From Bacteroidales bacterium (GTDB lineage Bacteria; Bacteroidota; Bacteroidia; Bacteroidales; JALTDM01): 7,238 bases of DNA. Below the pieces are notes generated by a model that was given only the letters and a program-made list of their open reading frames with translations, made no database searches and was not told the DNA's origin. Within the stretch, counting starts at the first letter, position 1, and each line of letters begins with the position of its first letter. Positions 1-6,955 of the stretch are shown here, piece after piece. The stretch spans positions 1 to 7,238 of the forward strand of contig JALWKH010000282.1 of the NCBI GenBank assembly GCA_026996635.1, given 5' to 3'. A program made the position numbers and the translations under genes.

Positions 1-31
1 AATCATTAAAATCTACCAGTAAAATATTCAT
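1..31 (-). CDS. Start of an unidentified gene downstream of ribD, cut by the window edge
   Basis: On the minus strand an ATG at 31-29 shares its A with the TAA stop of ribD (TAATG). It opens a frame that reads MNILLVDFND and runs off the window with no stop. The hydrophobic stretch ILLVDF after the start looks like a first beta strand of a cytoplasmic alpha/beta protein, but ten residues are too few to assign a family. The 1-nt stop/start overlap is typical of translational coupling and continues the tight packing of this gene run, which is the main support. It could still be a chance ATG. Confidence 0.45.
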   Translation of the reverse strand, partial: MNILLVDFND

Positions 32-1089
32 TACTGCAGAGATTTGTTATTGTAGCAATACTCCAGCAAAACGCCGTTTCTTAATTCCGTGCGTTCAGGT
101 GCTGCAGGCAATTCGGGTGCTTTTATACCGTCTTCGAACTTAATTTTTGTGCCGGTAAAAACTCTTGCTTCGTCCCACAGATTTGCTTCAATAAACTTTT
201 CAAGTGTAAACTTACCGCCTTCCACTATTACGGAATAAATATTGTGTTCGGCATAAAGCTTTTGCATAATTTCGTGCAATGATAACCCTTCTGCATCAAC
301 AATCTTTGCACCTTGCAATTTATTATCAGTCTGTTTGGTAGTTACAAGAAGCGTTTCGCTTTTGCCGTCGAAAACCGTATAATTGCCGTTTAACCCCTTT
401 GATCCGGTTGTAATAATTATCCTTACAGGTTGCTTGCATGCATACCATTCCCTTACAGTTAAAGAAGGATTGTCGCGCACAACGGTATTTTTACCAATTA
501 GAATTGCACTCTCTTCCGCCCGCCATTTATGTACAAGCATGCGGGAATAGTCGTCGGTTATCCAATTTACTTTGGCAGTGCTTTTTTCGGAATAATCAAT
601 ATAGCCATCGGCTGTTTTTGCCCACTTTAGAATTATGTAAGGTCTTTTTTCAAGCTGGTTTACAAAAAAACGCTTGTTCAAGCCATAAGATTCTTTTTCC
701 AAAACACCTTCTACCACTTCTATTCCGCTGTTACGCAGGATTTCAATTCCTTTGCCGTTTACTTTTGCCGAAAAATCCCGTACACCTATTACCACACGTG
801 GTATGCCGAGTTCAGCGATTTTTACTGCACAGGGCGGAGTCTTGCCATAATGGGAGCAAGGTTCGAGATTTACATACAGGGTAGATTTTTTCAGCAGTGA
901 TTTGTCCTTGACGGAATTTATTGCGTTTATCTCCGCGTGAGGCTGTCCGGCTTTTATATGATAGCCTTCGCCTATTATTTTGCCATTGTATACAATAACA
1001 GACCCCACCATTGGATTTGGCGGGGTCGTTGGTTTTCCTTTTTCTGCCAATTCAAGGCAGCGTTTCATGTATATTTCGTCAGGTATCAT
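31..1089 (-). CDS. ribD: Bifunctional riboflavin biosynthesis protein RibD (pyrimidine deaminase / reductase)
   Basis: RibD catalyses two consecutive cytoplasmic steps of riboflavin synthesis: deamination of 2,5-diamino-6-ribosylamino-4(3H)-pyrimidinone 5'-phosphate, then NADPH-dependent reduction of the ribose side chain. Residues 1-145 are the cytidine-deaminase-like domain, with the zinc and catalytic signature HAE at 51-53 and PCSHYGKTPPC at 77-87 supplying the two cysteine ligands. Residues 150-345 are the dihydrofolate-reductase-like domain, with KWAKTADGYI at 155-164, a GKNTVVRDNPSLTVR segment at 199-213 and VIVEGG at 287-292. The length of 352 aa is normal and all key residues are present. 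The start at 1089 overlaps the upstream peptidase stop as ATGA. It is preferred over the Met at residue 8 because DEIYMKRCLELA matches the usual family N-terminus. No FMN riboswitch is possible directly upstream, since that DNA is peptidase coding sequence. Confidence 0.96.
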   Translation of the reverse strand: MIPDEIYMKRCLELAEKGKPTTPPNPMVGSVIVYNGKIIGEGYHIKAGQPHAEINAINSVKDKSLLKKSTLYVNLEPCSHYGKTPPCAVKIAELGIPRVVIGVRDFSAKVNGKGIEILRNSGIEVVEGVLEKESYGLNKRFFVNQLEKRPYIILKWAKTADGYIDYSEKSTAKVNWITDDYSRMLVHKWRAEESAILIGKNTVVRDNPSLTVREWYACKQPVRIIITTGSKGLNGNYTVFDGKSETLLVTTKQTDNKLQGAKIVDAEGLSLHEIMQKLYAEHNIYSVIVEGGKFTLEKFIEANLWDEARVFTGTKIKFEDGIKAPELPAAPERTELRNGVLLEYCYNNKSLQ

Positions 1090-3869
1090 TGATTTGTCTT
1101 GGTAAATTTGGTTTTATTCATGCTACCGTCTGTGTAATTTATTTTCACGAAATATGTCCCTGCCGGTAATTTGCTTATGTTAATTTTTGCCGAATAACCG
1201 GAGACTTTTTCCGATAACAATTTTACACCTTGCAAATCATAAATATCAACTGATTTTATATCCTTGCTTGATTGAATATTAACTATAGAGTTAACGGGAT
1301 TCGGGTAAATTTTAAGACCGGAAGCATGTAATAAATAATTGTCAGTGAAACTGATAACGGATTGAGCGGTGTCGGAACCGCAATCATTTTCCGCAATTAA
1401 AGTAACGGTATAATCATTAGCGTTTTGGTATGTGTGATAGGGTTCAAATTCGGTAGAAGTGCTGCCGTCGCCGAAGTCCCAAAAATATGATGTCGCTCCT
1501 ACGGAATTGTTTATAAAATGATAAGTTCCGCCTGAGTAAGTATATGTAAAATCTGCTGTAGGCAATTGATTTGTGAAAATAATGTGTACGGGTTCTTTTG
1601 CACTTTTGCAATCTTTTGTTTTCATTACCCAATTGTAGAAAAAGTAGTAATAACCGTAATCTGCCGTACTTGTAGTTATTGTTGCAATATTACCAATGTC
1701 GTAAGGATAATTTGTTCCCGTATTATTCCTGTAAAGGTCAGGTGAATATGTAATACATTTTATCAATAAACTGTCTTGAACAGGTAATTCCGCATTCAGA
1801 GTAACGGTTTGTATTCCTTGAGTCAAATAGACATTTGTATCCAAAAGAGTATTCCCGTTATTGTCATATATTGCAATTTCCCTGTCGCCGTCACTATTGG
1901 CATTTATATCTACTGAAACCAAAATGGCAGGTTGGTAAACATCGAAATATAGCCCGTGTGTATTATAACTTGTATAAAAACTTCCGCCTGTGTTTATTCT
2001 GTTTTCTCCACCTGTGGCTTGTATTCCTTCTACGACATTTTGCACATAAAAAATTGTGTCCGAATCAATATTATCAACGGTTATTGAGCTGCCTTGGTCG
2101 AAATATGTATTTGAAAGCGAATCGGTAAACCAATAAATGGTACCACTGCCTGTTGCGTTCAGGGTTACACTACCCGGAGCACAAGCGTAAACATCTGTGG
2201 TATTTACATTCGGTCTTGTTATATTTAGGGTAAAACTGATTTGGTCGCTGTCGTTGCAATTATTTGAGACTGTAAGAGAGACATTGTAAGTACCGCCTTC
2301 GGTATATATGTGAATGGGATTATTTTCTGTAGAAGTGCTGCCATCGCCAAAGTCCCACAAAACATTATCACCACCTTGAGTGAGATTGAAAAATGTTACT
2401 TCGCCGTTGCAAATGTTTGATGTATCCACTTCATATTGTGCCACAATAGGAAGTGGATTTAGGGTGGCATTCAGTTCTATGCTTTGATTATTGCTTATTG
2501 TTTGGTTTGTGTACAACACGGTGTCAAAGCCCGGAGCAGTAATCAAAACATCATAGGTTCCTGCATACACCGGTCTGCGATAGTCGCCTACATCGGCAGA
2601 GCTGTAAACTTCCGAACCGTCACGGTCGTGCCCTACCAGCTCTATTTTTGCTACCATCGGTTCACCTGTGCATCCGTTAGTTACTATACCGTGGAAGCCG
2701 TAAAGAGCCTGTTCCATGTATAGCATTAATGCTTCTTCGTTATATGTCCAATAATCATTCAAATATTCGGTCCCGAGTAATTTTGTGTTAGACAGCTCGA
2801 CTGTCATTTCCCTGCAATGCCTGTAATAATTCATGTAATCTTGGCGTGTTCCCACTGCTATATACCAGTCACCACCTTCGATTGTTCCATCAGATGTTAC
2901 TCCGGTAAAATATCCTGACGGACTGTTGTTTATTGCACTTTGGGCATATATGCCAGCAACATATTGCCACCAATTGTCATCGGCATGGGAATTATCAGAA
3001 GAAGTCCAATAATCCCAAGGATAATTTGCCACTTCAGCACCACCATGAAAATTGGCACTCATTGTAAAATTGTGTGCTTCTGCAAAGTTCATCATAAGTA
3101 CGGTTTCCTGGCTCCAAGCACCGCTGGGGTGTAAATTCCCGGAAGGATCGGGAAAGTCTCTGTTCGGGTCTTCACCGTCTGCCAGATATCTTGTTGCATT
3201 GGAAACATCGTCATCAGTTCCATTGTAGGTGCCATCAGGATTTGCAAGCGGATTTATCCATATTTCCATATTGTTTACCAAGTTGGTTACTGTAGCATCG
3301 TTATTGTATCCGGTTAATAATTTGTCAATAAGTCTGAGCATAAAAACAAACCCAGCAGTTTCGTCTCCGTGCATTGTGGATGTATAAAAGAATTCAGGTT
3401 CGTTTTCGGAAGAATCGGGATTGTCGGTTATTTTTACAACCAGAATCAAATGCCCGTTTTGAGAATAGCCTATTGTGTCTAATCTGCAAATGTCCGGATA
3501 ATTTGCCGCAAAGTTTTGCATCATCTGAACATAAACATCGTAAGTAGGATAACGATCCCAGTTTGCCATTTCCGCAACTGTCGTTGCCATTGTTAAAACT
3601 TTAGCATTATTTGATTTATCTATAGGAATGAAGCTTATACCTGAATTTAAGAGATTCCCGTAATTTTGTTTATTGACATACGCATAAACAGAGTCTCCTT
3701 TAACAGCATCAACCGATATAAAAGTAGGGAGACTTTTTATTTGGCTTTTGTTTTCAATTTTGAACTTAAAATATAAGTCACCGTATTTGTTCAATAAAGT
3801 TTTGGCGTCTTGTCCTTTTGCAATAAATGCAAAGACAAGTGCGATTACTAAAAAAAAATTTCTTTTCAT
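1086..3869 (-). CDS. Secreted M14 zinc carboxypeptidase with PKD modules and T9SS type A sorting domain
   Basis: This is a 927-aa exported metallopeptidase, expected to remove C-terminal residues from peptides outside the cell. A signal peptide covers about residues 1-19 (MKRN, hydrophobic core, then AKGQ). The M14 domain spans about 105-390: zinc ligands HGDE (H167, E170) and H275 in NFHGG, substrate-binding NPDG at 210-213 and NRDF at 236-239, and the general base Glu358 in TVELS. A carboxypeptidase regulatory-like beta domain follows at 391-470. Next come PKD 1 (about 475-550, WDFGDGSTST at 505-514), an Ig-like segment (about 553-612), and a beta-rich module (about 613-760) with the LYRNN...YPY...YYYFFYNW pattern recurrent in Bacteroidota secreted proteins. 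PKD 2 (about 770-842, WDFGDGSTST at 797-806) is followed by a Por-type sorting domain (about 850-925, beginning LKIYPNP and containing LPAGTYFVKI). All catalytic residues are intact. The stop overlaps the ribD start by 4 nt. A 46-nt gap separates it from the upstream gene, with no terminator visible and only a weak TATAGGTTTA -7-like match. Exact substrate preference cannot be read from the sequence. Confidence 0.94.
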   Translation of the reverse strand: MKRNFFLVIALVFAFIAKGQDAKTLLNKYGDLYFKFKIENKSQIKSLPTFISVDAVKGDSVYAYVNKQNYGNLLNSGISFIPIDKSNNAKVLTMATTVAEMANWDRYPTYDVYVQMMQNFAANYPDICRLDTIGYSQNGHLILVVKITDNPDSSENEPEFFYTSTMHGDETAGFVFMLRLIDKLLTGYNNDATVTNLVNNMEIWINPLANPDGTYNGTDDDVSNATRYLADGEDPNRDFPDPSGNLHPSGAWSQETVLMMNFAEAHNFTMSANFHGGAEVANYPWDYWTSSDNSHADDNWWQYVAGIYAQSAINNSPSGYFTGVTSDGTIEGGDWYIAVGTRQDYMNYYRHCREMTVELSNTKLLGTEYLNDYWTYNEEALMLYMEQALYGFHGIVTNGCTGEPMVAKIELVGHDRDGSEVYSSADVGDYRRPVYAGTYDVLITAPGFDTVLYTNQTISNNQSIELNATLNPLPIVAQYEVDTSNICNGEVTFFNLTQGGDNVLWDFGDGSTSTENNPIHIYTEGGTYNVSLTVSNNCNDSDQISFTLNITRPNVNTTDVYACAPGSVTLNATGSGTIYWFTDSLSNTYFDQGSSITVDNIDSDTIFYVQNVVEGIQATGGENRINTGGSFYTSYNTHGLYFDVYQPAILVSVDINANSDGDREIAIYDNNGNTLLDTNVYLTQGIQTVTLNAELPVQDSLLIKCITYSPDLYRNNTGTNYPYDIGNIATITTSTADYGYYYFFYNWVMKTKDCKSAKEPVHIIFTNQLPTADFTYTYSGGTYHFINNSVGATSYFWDFGDGSTSTEFEPYHTYQNANDYTVTLIAENDCGSDTAQSVISFTDNYLLHASGLKIYPNPVNSIVNIQSSKDIKSVDIYDLQGVKLLSEKVSGYSAKINISKLPAGTYFVKINYTDGSMNKTKFTKTNQ

Positions 3870-3915
3870 GACACGGAAATTAAGTGTTGTAAACCTATAA
3901 ACTATTTATTACCTT

Positions 3916-4677
3916 TTATGGTTGCACAAATTTGATTTTGTTTTCATTCAGCAGTTTATTTATTTCTGCTGCCATTTGTGACAATCTGGGCACAAGAACC
4001 CTGTTTTCCAAGTTCATATGGTATTCAAGGTCTTTGCCAAGCCTGTAAAGTTTCGAAATTACTTGATAGTAAACTTTGTATTCCGTTAGTTCTGGAGTAT
4101 ATTTCAATAAAATGTTTTTCAGGTCGTTAAGTTTTTCCTGCGTGCCGTCTTCGTGTTGATCTACATATTCTTGTATGGAAAAGTTTTTAAATCCTTCAAT
4201 AAATGATTTATTTGCTTCTCGAGTTTCCAGTATGTTATTTAATTCTTGTACGTACGGGAAGACCTGTTTTTCTTCGTATTCCATGTGTGCATAAAATTCT
4301 TCCAGGTATGTGTTGAAATAGTGTTCAATTATTTTTATGTTATTTTTTAATTTGGCTTTATCAATAAGTTTTGAAAACAAGTTTTTCAATTCGGGTATCT
4401 TTTCTTCTTTATAAAAATCGTGTGTTTCTTTCAAAAAATTGGTAATAAACTTAATATCGTAATTTAAAAATTGTGTATAATCTGAAAATTCAGGGTCAAT
4501 GAAAGCTGAAAGCAAGTTTATTAAAAAATCTGTGTCTAAATTTATTTCTTGTGCAATCTGGTCTATCGTTTTTTCGCCGTAACCTGGCAAAATTTTAAGC
4601 CTTAACAGTACGGACAAAACCGTATAGTCTTCATTAATGATGTCAACAATTTTAGTTTTAGGATTTATTTTCAACAT
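3916..4677 (-). CDS. Hemerythrin-domain di-iron protein, YtfE/ScdA (RIC)-like
   Basis: This is a 253-aa cytoplasmic protein with no signal peptide or membrane segment. Residues 1-60 resemble the N-terminal ScdA_N (DUF542) domain in layout (KIVDIINEDYTVLSVLLRLKI...TIDQIAQEINLD). The place where ScdA and YtfE carry FCCGG reads LPGYGEK instead, and the whole protein has no cysteine. Residues 80-235 form a four-helix hemerythrin domain with a full candidate di-iron ligand set: H86, H119, H131 and E135 (HxxxE), H175, and H220 and E224 (HxxxE). E. coli YtfE and S. aureus ScdA are linked to repair of iron centres after nitrosative or oxidative damage. By homology this protein may handle iron, NO or oxygen, but the missing cysteines make a strict RIC assignment uncertain. 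The start at 4677 lies inside the last codons of nth (20-nt overlap), which suggests translational coupling. A plain oxygen- or NO-sensing hemerythrin is the main alternative. Confidence 0.85.
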   Translation of the reverse strand: MLKINPKTKIVDIINEDYTVLSVLLRLKILPGYGEKTIDQIAQEINLDTDFLINLLSAFIDPEFSDYTQFLNYDIKFITNFLKETHDFYKEEKIPELKNLFSKLIDKAKLKNNIKIIEHYFNTYLEEFYAHMEYEEKQVFPYVQELNNILETREANKSFIEGFKNFSIQEYVDQHEDGTQEKLNDLKNILLKYTPELTEYKVYYQVISKLYRLGKDLEYHMNLENRVLVPRLSQMAAEINKLLNENKIKFVQP

Positions 4678-5320
4678 GTTTTTTTGTTTTTGAAGTTTTA
4701 TAATAATTACAAATGTCTGTTAATCCACACTTGTCGCAAGCAGGATTTTTGCTTTTGCACACATACCTGCCGTGTAATATCAGCCAGTGATGTGCTTTAG
4801 GTAAAAGTTCTTTAGGGAATCCTTCCGACAGTTGTTTTTCCACACCAAGTGGTGTTTTTGCATTTGCCAAGCCGATTCTGTTTGCTACCCTGAACACATG
4901 AGTATCAACCGCAATAGCCGGTTTATCATAAATAATTGACACCAGAACATTTGCAGACTTCCTGCCAATTCCGGGCAATTTTTGCAAATCGTTTATGTTG
5001 TCGGGCAATTTACCGCCATACTCATTGATAAGCATCTGAGCTGCCTTAACCAAGTGTTTGGCTTTATTGTTAGGGTATGAACACGACTTAATCAGTTCAA
5101 AAACTTCTTGGGGAGATGCTTTGCTCAAAGATTCGGCATCGGGATACTTTTCAAAAAAAGCTGGAGTAATTTTATTTACCCTGACATCGGTACACTGGGC
5201 GGAAAGCATAACCGCCACCATAAGTTCATACGGGGTTTTGTAATGCAACTCCGTTTCGGGTGCCGGCATTGTTTTTTCAAAATATTCTACAACTTTTTTA
5301 TATAATTGTTCTTTGATCAT
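4658..5320 (-). CDS. nth: Endonuclease III, [4Fe-4S] DNA glycosylase / AP lyase
   Basis: This base-excision repair enzyme removes oxidised pyrimidines from DNA and cleaves the resulting abasic site by beta-elimination. The helix-hairpin-helix is at about 112-131 with LPGIGRKSA. K121 is the catalytic Schiff-base lysine (K120 in E. coli) and D139 in AVDTHVFRVANRIGL is the conserved aspartate (D138). The C-terminal cluster loop has C188, C195, C198 and C204 with spacing CX6CX2CX5C, the canonical [4Fe-4S] pattern. AQCTD at 41-45 is also family-typical. The length of 220 aa is close to the usual 211, with a short Lys-rich tail. The start lies 2 nt after the kinase stop and the end overlaps the hemerythrin gene by 20 nt, so it sits mid-operon. 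All catalytic residues are present. Confidence 0.97.
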   Translation of the reverse strand: MIKEQLYKKVVEYFEKTMPAPETELHYKTPYELMVAVMLSAQCTDVRVNKITPAFFEKYPDAESLSKASPQEVFELIKSCSYPNNKAKHLVKAAQMLINEYGGKLPDNINDLQKLPGIGRKSANVLVSIIYDKPAIAVDTHVFRVANRIGLANAKTPLGVEKQLSEGFPKELLPKAHHWLILHGRYVCKSKNPACDKCGLTDICNYYKTSKTKKHVENKS

Positions 5321-5322
5321 AA

Positions 5323-5937
5323 TTAAAATAATCCGTAAAGTTCTGCATCAATTCTTTCAAGGATATATCCGAAATCTTTTTTGTTATCTATAAAATTGAT
5401 ATGATCAACATCTATAACGATGTGCTTACTTTTGTCATAAGTTTCTATCCAGTTGTTGTATTTTTCGTTGAGTTTTTTCAAGTATTCAATGCTAATGTTT
5501 TTTTCGTATTCACGTCCTCTTTTTTCTATTTGCCTTACCAATGTAGCAACGGATGCTTTAAGATAAATCAACAAATCCGGCGGGCTTACAAGTGAGCTGA
5601 TAAGTTCGAACAGTTCCTTGTAATTTTCAAAGTCACGATGGCTCATAAGTCCCATTTCGTAAAGGTTCGGTGCAAAAATGTACGCATCTTCATAAATAGA
5701 TCGGTCTTGAATTACGGTTTTGTTTGACTTTTGAATTTCCACAATTTGTTGGAACCGGGTGCGTAAAAAGAATATCTGAAGATTGAAAGACCATCTTTTC
5801 ATATCCCTGTAGAAATCATCCAGATAAGGATTGTCATCTACATTTTCGAAGTGCGGTTCCCATTTGTAATGTTGTGCTAACAGTTTTGTCAGGGTGGTTT
5901 TACCAGCTCCGATGTTACCGGCTATAACTATGTGCAT
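5323..5937 (-). CDS. Deoxynucleoside kinase (dNK/dGK/dCK family)
   Basis: This cytoplasmic salvage kinase phosphorylates deoxynucleosides using a nucleoside triphosphate. The P-loop GNIGAGKTT is at residues 7-15. The segment ENVDDNPYLDDFY at 31-43 corresponds to the substrate-site Glu region. R59/R61 in FFLRTRFQQ and the DRS motif at 78-80 (VIQDRSIYEDAYIFA) are the substrate-binding and catalytic signatures. The Arg-rich LID region is RQIEKRGREYE at 135-145. At 204 aa it fits the compact bacterial type, such as the Bacillus deoxyguanosine and deoxyadenosine kinases. Base specificity cannot be decided from sequence alone. It is the first gene of the minus-strand run, 2 nt ahead of nth, with a promoter candidate about 30-60 nt upstream. 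The leader is A/T-rich and lacks a Shine-Dalgarno site. The start ATG immediately precedes the HIVIAGNIGAGK strand-P-loop unit, so there is no room for a much later start. Confidence 0.93.
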   Translation of the reverse strand: MHIVIAGNIGAGKTTLTKLLAQHYKWEPHFENVDDNPYLDDFYRDMKRWSFNLQIFFLRTRFQQIVEIQKSNKTVIQDRSIYEDAYIFAPNLYEMGLMSHRDFENYKELFELISSLVSPPDLLIYLKASVATLVRQIEKRGREYEKNISIEYLKKLNEKYNNWIETYDKSKHIVIDVDHINFIDNKKDFGYILERIDAELYGLF

Positions 5938-5969
5938 TTGTGAAAAATTTTAATAAGGATAATTCTTAA

Positions 5970-6001
5970 CAAAGGTAACACAATATTGAATTAGTTGCCA
6001 A
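5970..6001 (-). promoter_or_regulatory. Bacteroidota-type promoter for the kinase-nth-hemerythrin gene run
   Basis: On the minus strand TACCTTTG (5977-5970) is an exact match to the Bacteroidota -7 element TAnnTTTG. A TTG (6001-5999) lies 21 nt upstream of it, in the range expected for the -33 element. Transcription would start near 5963-5965, giving a leader of roughly 25-30 nt before the kinase ATG at 5937. The match is by eye; no transcript data are available. Confidence 0.6.
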
Positions 6002-6077
6002 TAACTACTTTTAGTTAATTTTCGAAGAAAAATAGAAATACCGAAAATAAGCTATAATGTGGTCGAATTTTATTGTT

Positions 6078-6085
6078 TACTTTTG
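6078..6085 (+). promoter_or_regulatory. Promoter -7 element for tpx
   Basis: TACTTTTG is an exact match to the TAnnTTTG consensus and lies 22 nt before the tpx ATG at 6108, predicting a very short A-rich leader of about 15-20 nt. No clear TTG -33 element is seen at the right distance. T-rich DNA makes chance matches fairly common, but the position is right. The rest of the 170-nt divergent gap (5938-6107) shows no obvious operator. Confidence 0.5.
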
Positions 6086-6107
6086 AAAAAAATTAAAACA
6101 TAAAATT

Positions 6108-6614
6108 ATGGAAACTACAAAATTAAAAGGGAATACAGTAAATCTTACAGGACAACAAAGAAATATAGGAGATGCAGCTCCTGAAGTAAAAGTGATAAAA
6201 AATGACCTGAGTGAAAAAGTAATCGGTGGGGCAAAAGGTGTTGTTCAAATCATAGCCTTTGTACCGTCATTGGATACAGAAGTTTGTGCTACCGAAACAA
6301 GAAAATTCAATCAAAAAGTGGCAGATTTGGGTAATATAGATTTTACTATAGTGTCAATGGATTTGCCGTTTGCTCAAAGTAGGTTTTGTTCTACAGAAGG
6401 TATTGACAAAGTAGATGTAACATCCGATTTCAGAAACAAAGAAGCATCGGAAAGTTACGGCATGCTTATTGCAGACGGACCTTTGGCAGGATTGAGTGCC
6501 AGGGCTATCTTTATAATTGATAAAGACGGAAAAATTGCATACAAAGAAATTGTTCCTGAAATTACCGAAGAGCCGGATTATGACAAAGTTTTGAATTTTG
6601 TAAAATCAATGTAA
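6108..6614 (+). CDS. tpx: Thiol peroxidase Tpx (atypical 2-Cys peroxiredoxin)
   Basis: Tpx reduces hydrogen peroxide and organic hydroperoxides and is recycled by thioredoxin. The 168-aa length matches the family (E. coli Tpx has 168 residues). The peroxidatic cysteine is C60 in PSLDTEVCATETRKFN, with the active-site Thr at 57. The resolving cysteine is C94 in SRFCSTEGI, and the conserved Arg is R132 in LSARAIFIID. The N-terminal KLKGNTVNLTG is the usual Tpx beta-hairpin opening. No signal peptide is visible, so it should be cytoplasmic. It stands alone, divergent from the minus-strand run, with its own -7 element and an intrinsic terminator 28 nt after the stop. No Shine-Dalgarno site is seen; the ATG is preceded by an A-rich leader. 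Along with Nth and the hemerythrin protein it places three stress-related genes side by side, although it is not co-transcribed with them. Confidence 0.97.
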   Translation: METTKLKGNTVNLTGQQRNIGDAAPEVKVIKNDLSEKVIGGAKGVVQIIAFVPSLDTEVCATETRKFNQKVADLGNIDFTIVSMDLPFAQSRFCSTEGIDKVDVTSDFRNKEASESYGMLIADGPLAGLSARAIFIIDKDGKIAYKEIVPEITEEPDYDKVLNFVKSM

Positions 6615-6642
6615 TTGCAATAAAATAAATCTTACTTTTAAG

Positions 6643-6670
6643 AAAGCCGCTTTTTAAGGGCGGCTTTTTT
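6643..6670 (+). terminator. Rho-independent terminator of tpx
   Basis: AAAGCCGC (6643-6650) and GCGGCTTT (6660-6667) form a perfect 8-bp GC-centred stem around a 9-nt loop. The stem runs into a T tract that continues to 6670. It begins 28 nt after the tpx stop. On the minus strand the stem is also preceded by A residues, but the T tract is weaker there, so it mainly serves the plus strand. Confidence 0.88.
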
Positions 6671-6703
6671 GTTGGAATTTATTTAATTTTTCTCAACAAC
6701 AGT

Positions 6704-6797
6704 GAGATTCTGAAATAAAAGAGATACCGAAACAATAAGATTCTGAAACAAATAGAGATTCCGAAATAAATTCGGAATGACGTCTTCGGAATGACGT
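6704..6797. repeat. Cluster of degenerate short repeats with a REP-like palindrome
   Basis: Four imperfect units of 16-18 nt built on gaga(t)tcCgaaataaa start at 6704, 6721, 6737 and 6755. The last unit continues into two copies of TTCGGAATGACGT (6771-6783 and 6785-6797), 14 nt apart. ATTCCGAA (6758-6765) and TTCGGAAT (6771-6778) form a perfect 8-bp stem with a 5-nt loop. The palindromic unit with flanking gagatt and tgacg resembles dispersed intergenic REP-like repeats that I recall from Bacteroidota genomes; this cannot be confirmed from one window. It lies between the tpx terminator and the next gene and does not encode a plausible peptide. Confidence 0.7.
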
Positions 6798-6955
6798 TTT
6801 CAGGTTGACATTCTGCGCTGCGTAATTACGTAGTTCGGCATAATCAGGTATAATATGAGTCTGTAATAAAGAAAGCGTAATAAGTTGCTATTTTATTTTT
6901 GAAAGTTATTGTTTCTATTTCAGACGGTGATTTTTTACTACTTTTGGTCTCTCCT
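6798..6955. other. Non-coding remainder of the tpx-helicase gap
   Basis: Together with the terminator and repeat cluster this completes a 341-nt gap. The segment holds a perfect 10-nt palindrome CGTAATTACG (6821-6830). A possible plus-strand -7 element TATTTTTG lies at 6894-6901, 54 nt before the helicase ATG, without a convincing -33 partner and in T-rich DNA. No RNA gene or long hairpin is apparent. The helicase reading frame is open back to a TAA at 6881-6883, but no ATG occurs in that extension. Confidence 0.5.

Noticed and set aside
438..884. 148-codon plus-strand open frame
   Set aside because: It lies wholly antisense to ribD, whose motifs are fully conserved. The translation is rich in Leu, His, Phe and Cys with no recognisable motif, as expected for a shadow frame.
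1090..1300. FMN riboswitch upstream of ribD
   Set aside because: The upstream DNA is the conserved coding region for the peptidase sorting domain, the genes overlap by 4 nt, and no FMN-riboswitch core motif is visible.
1444..3134. Several 60-100-codon open frames inside the peptidase gene on both strands
   Set aside because: They overlap a continuous 927-codon gene with signal peptide, catalytic site and sorting domain, and none shows a motif of its own.
3870..3915. Dedicated promoter for the peptidase gene
   Set aside because: Only an imperfect -7 match (TAGGTTTA) occurs on the minus strand and no TTG lies at the right distance. Read-through from upstream is as likely.
5058..5595. Short plus-strand frames inside nth and the kinase gene
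   Set aside because: They are antisense to well-conserved enzymes and look like low-complexity shadows.
6704..6797. Possible CRISPR array
   Set aside because: The units are contiguous, 16-18 nt and degenerate, with no unique spacers of regular length and no cas gene nearby.
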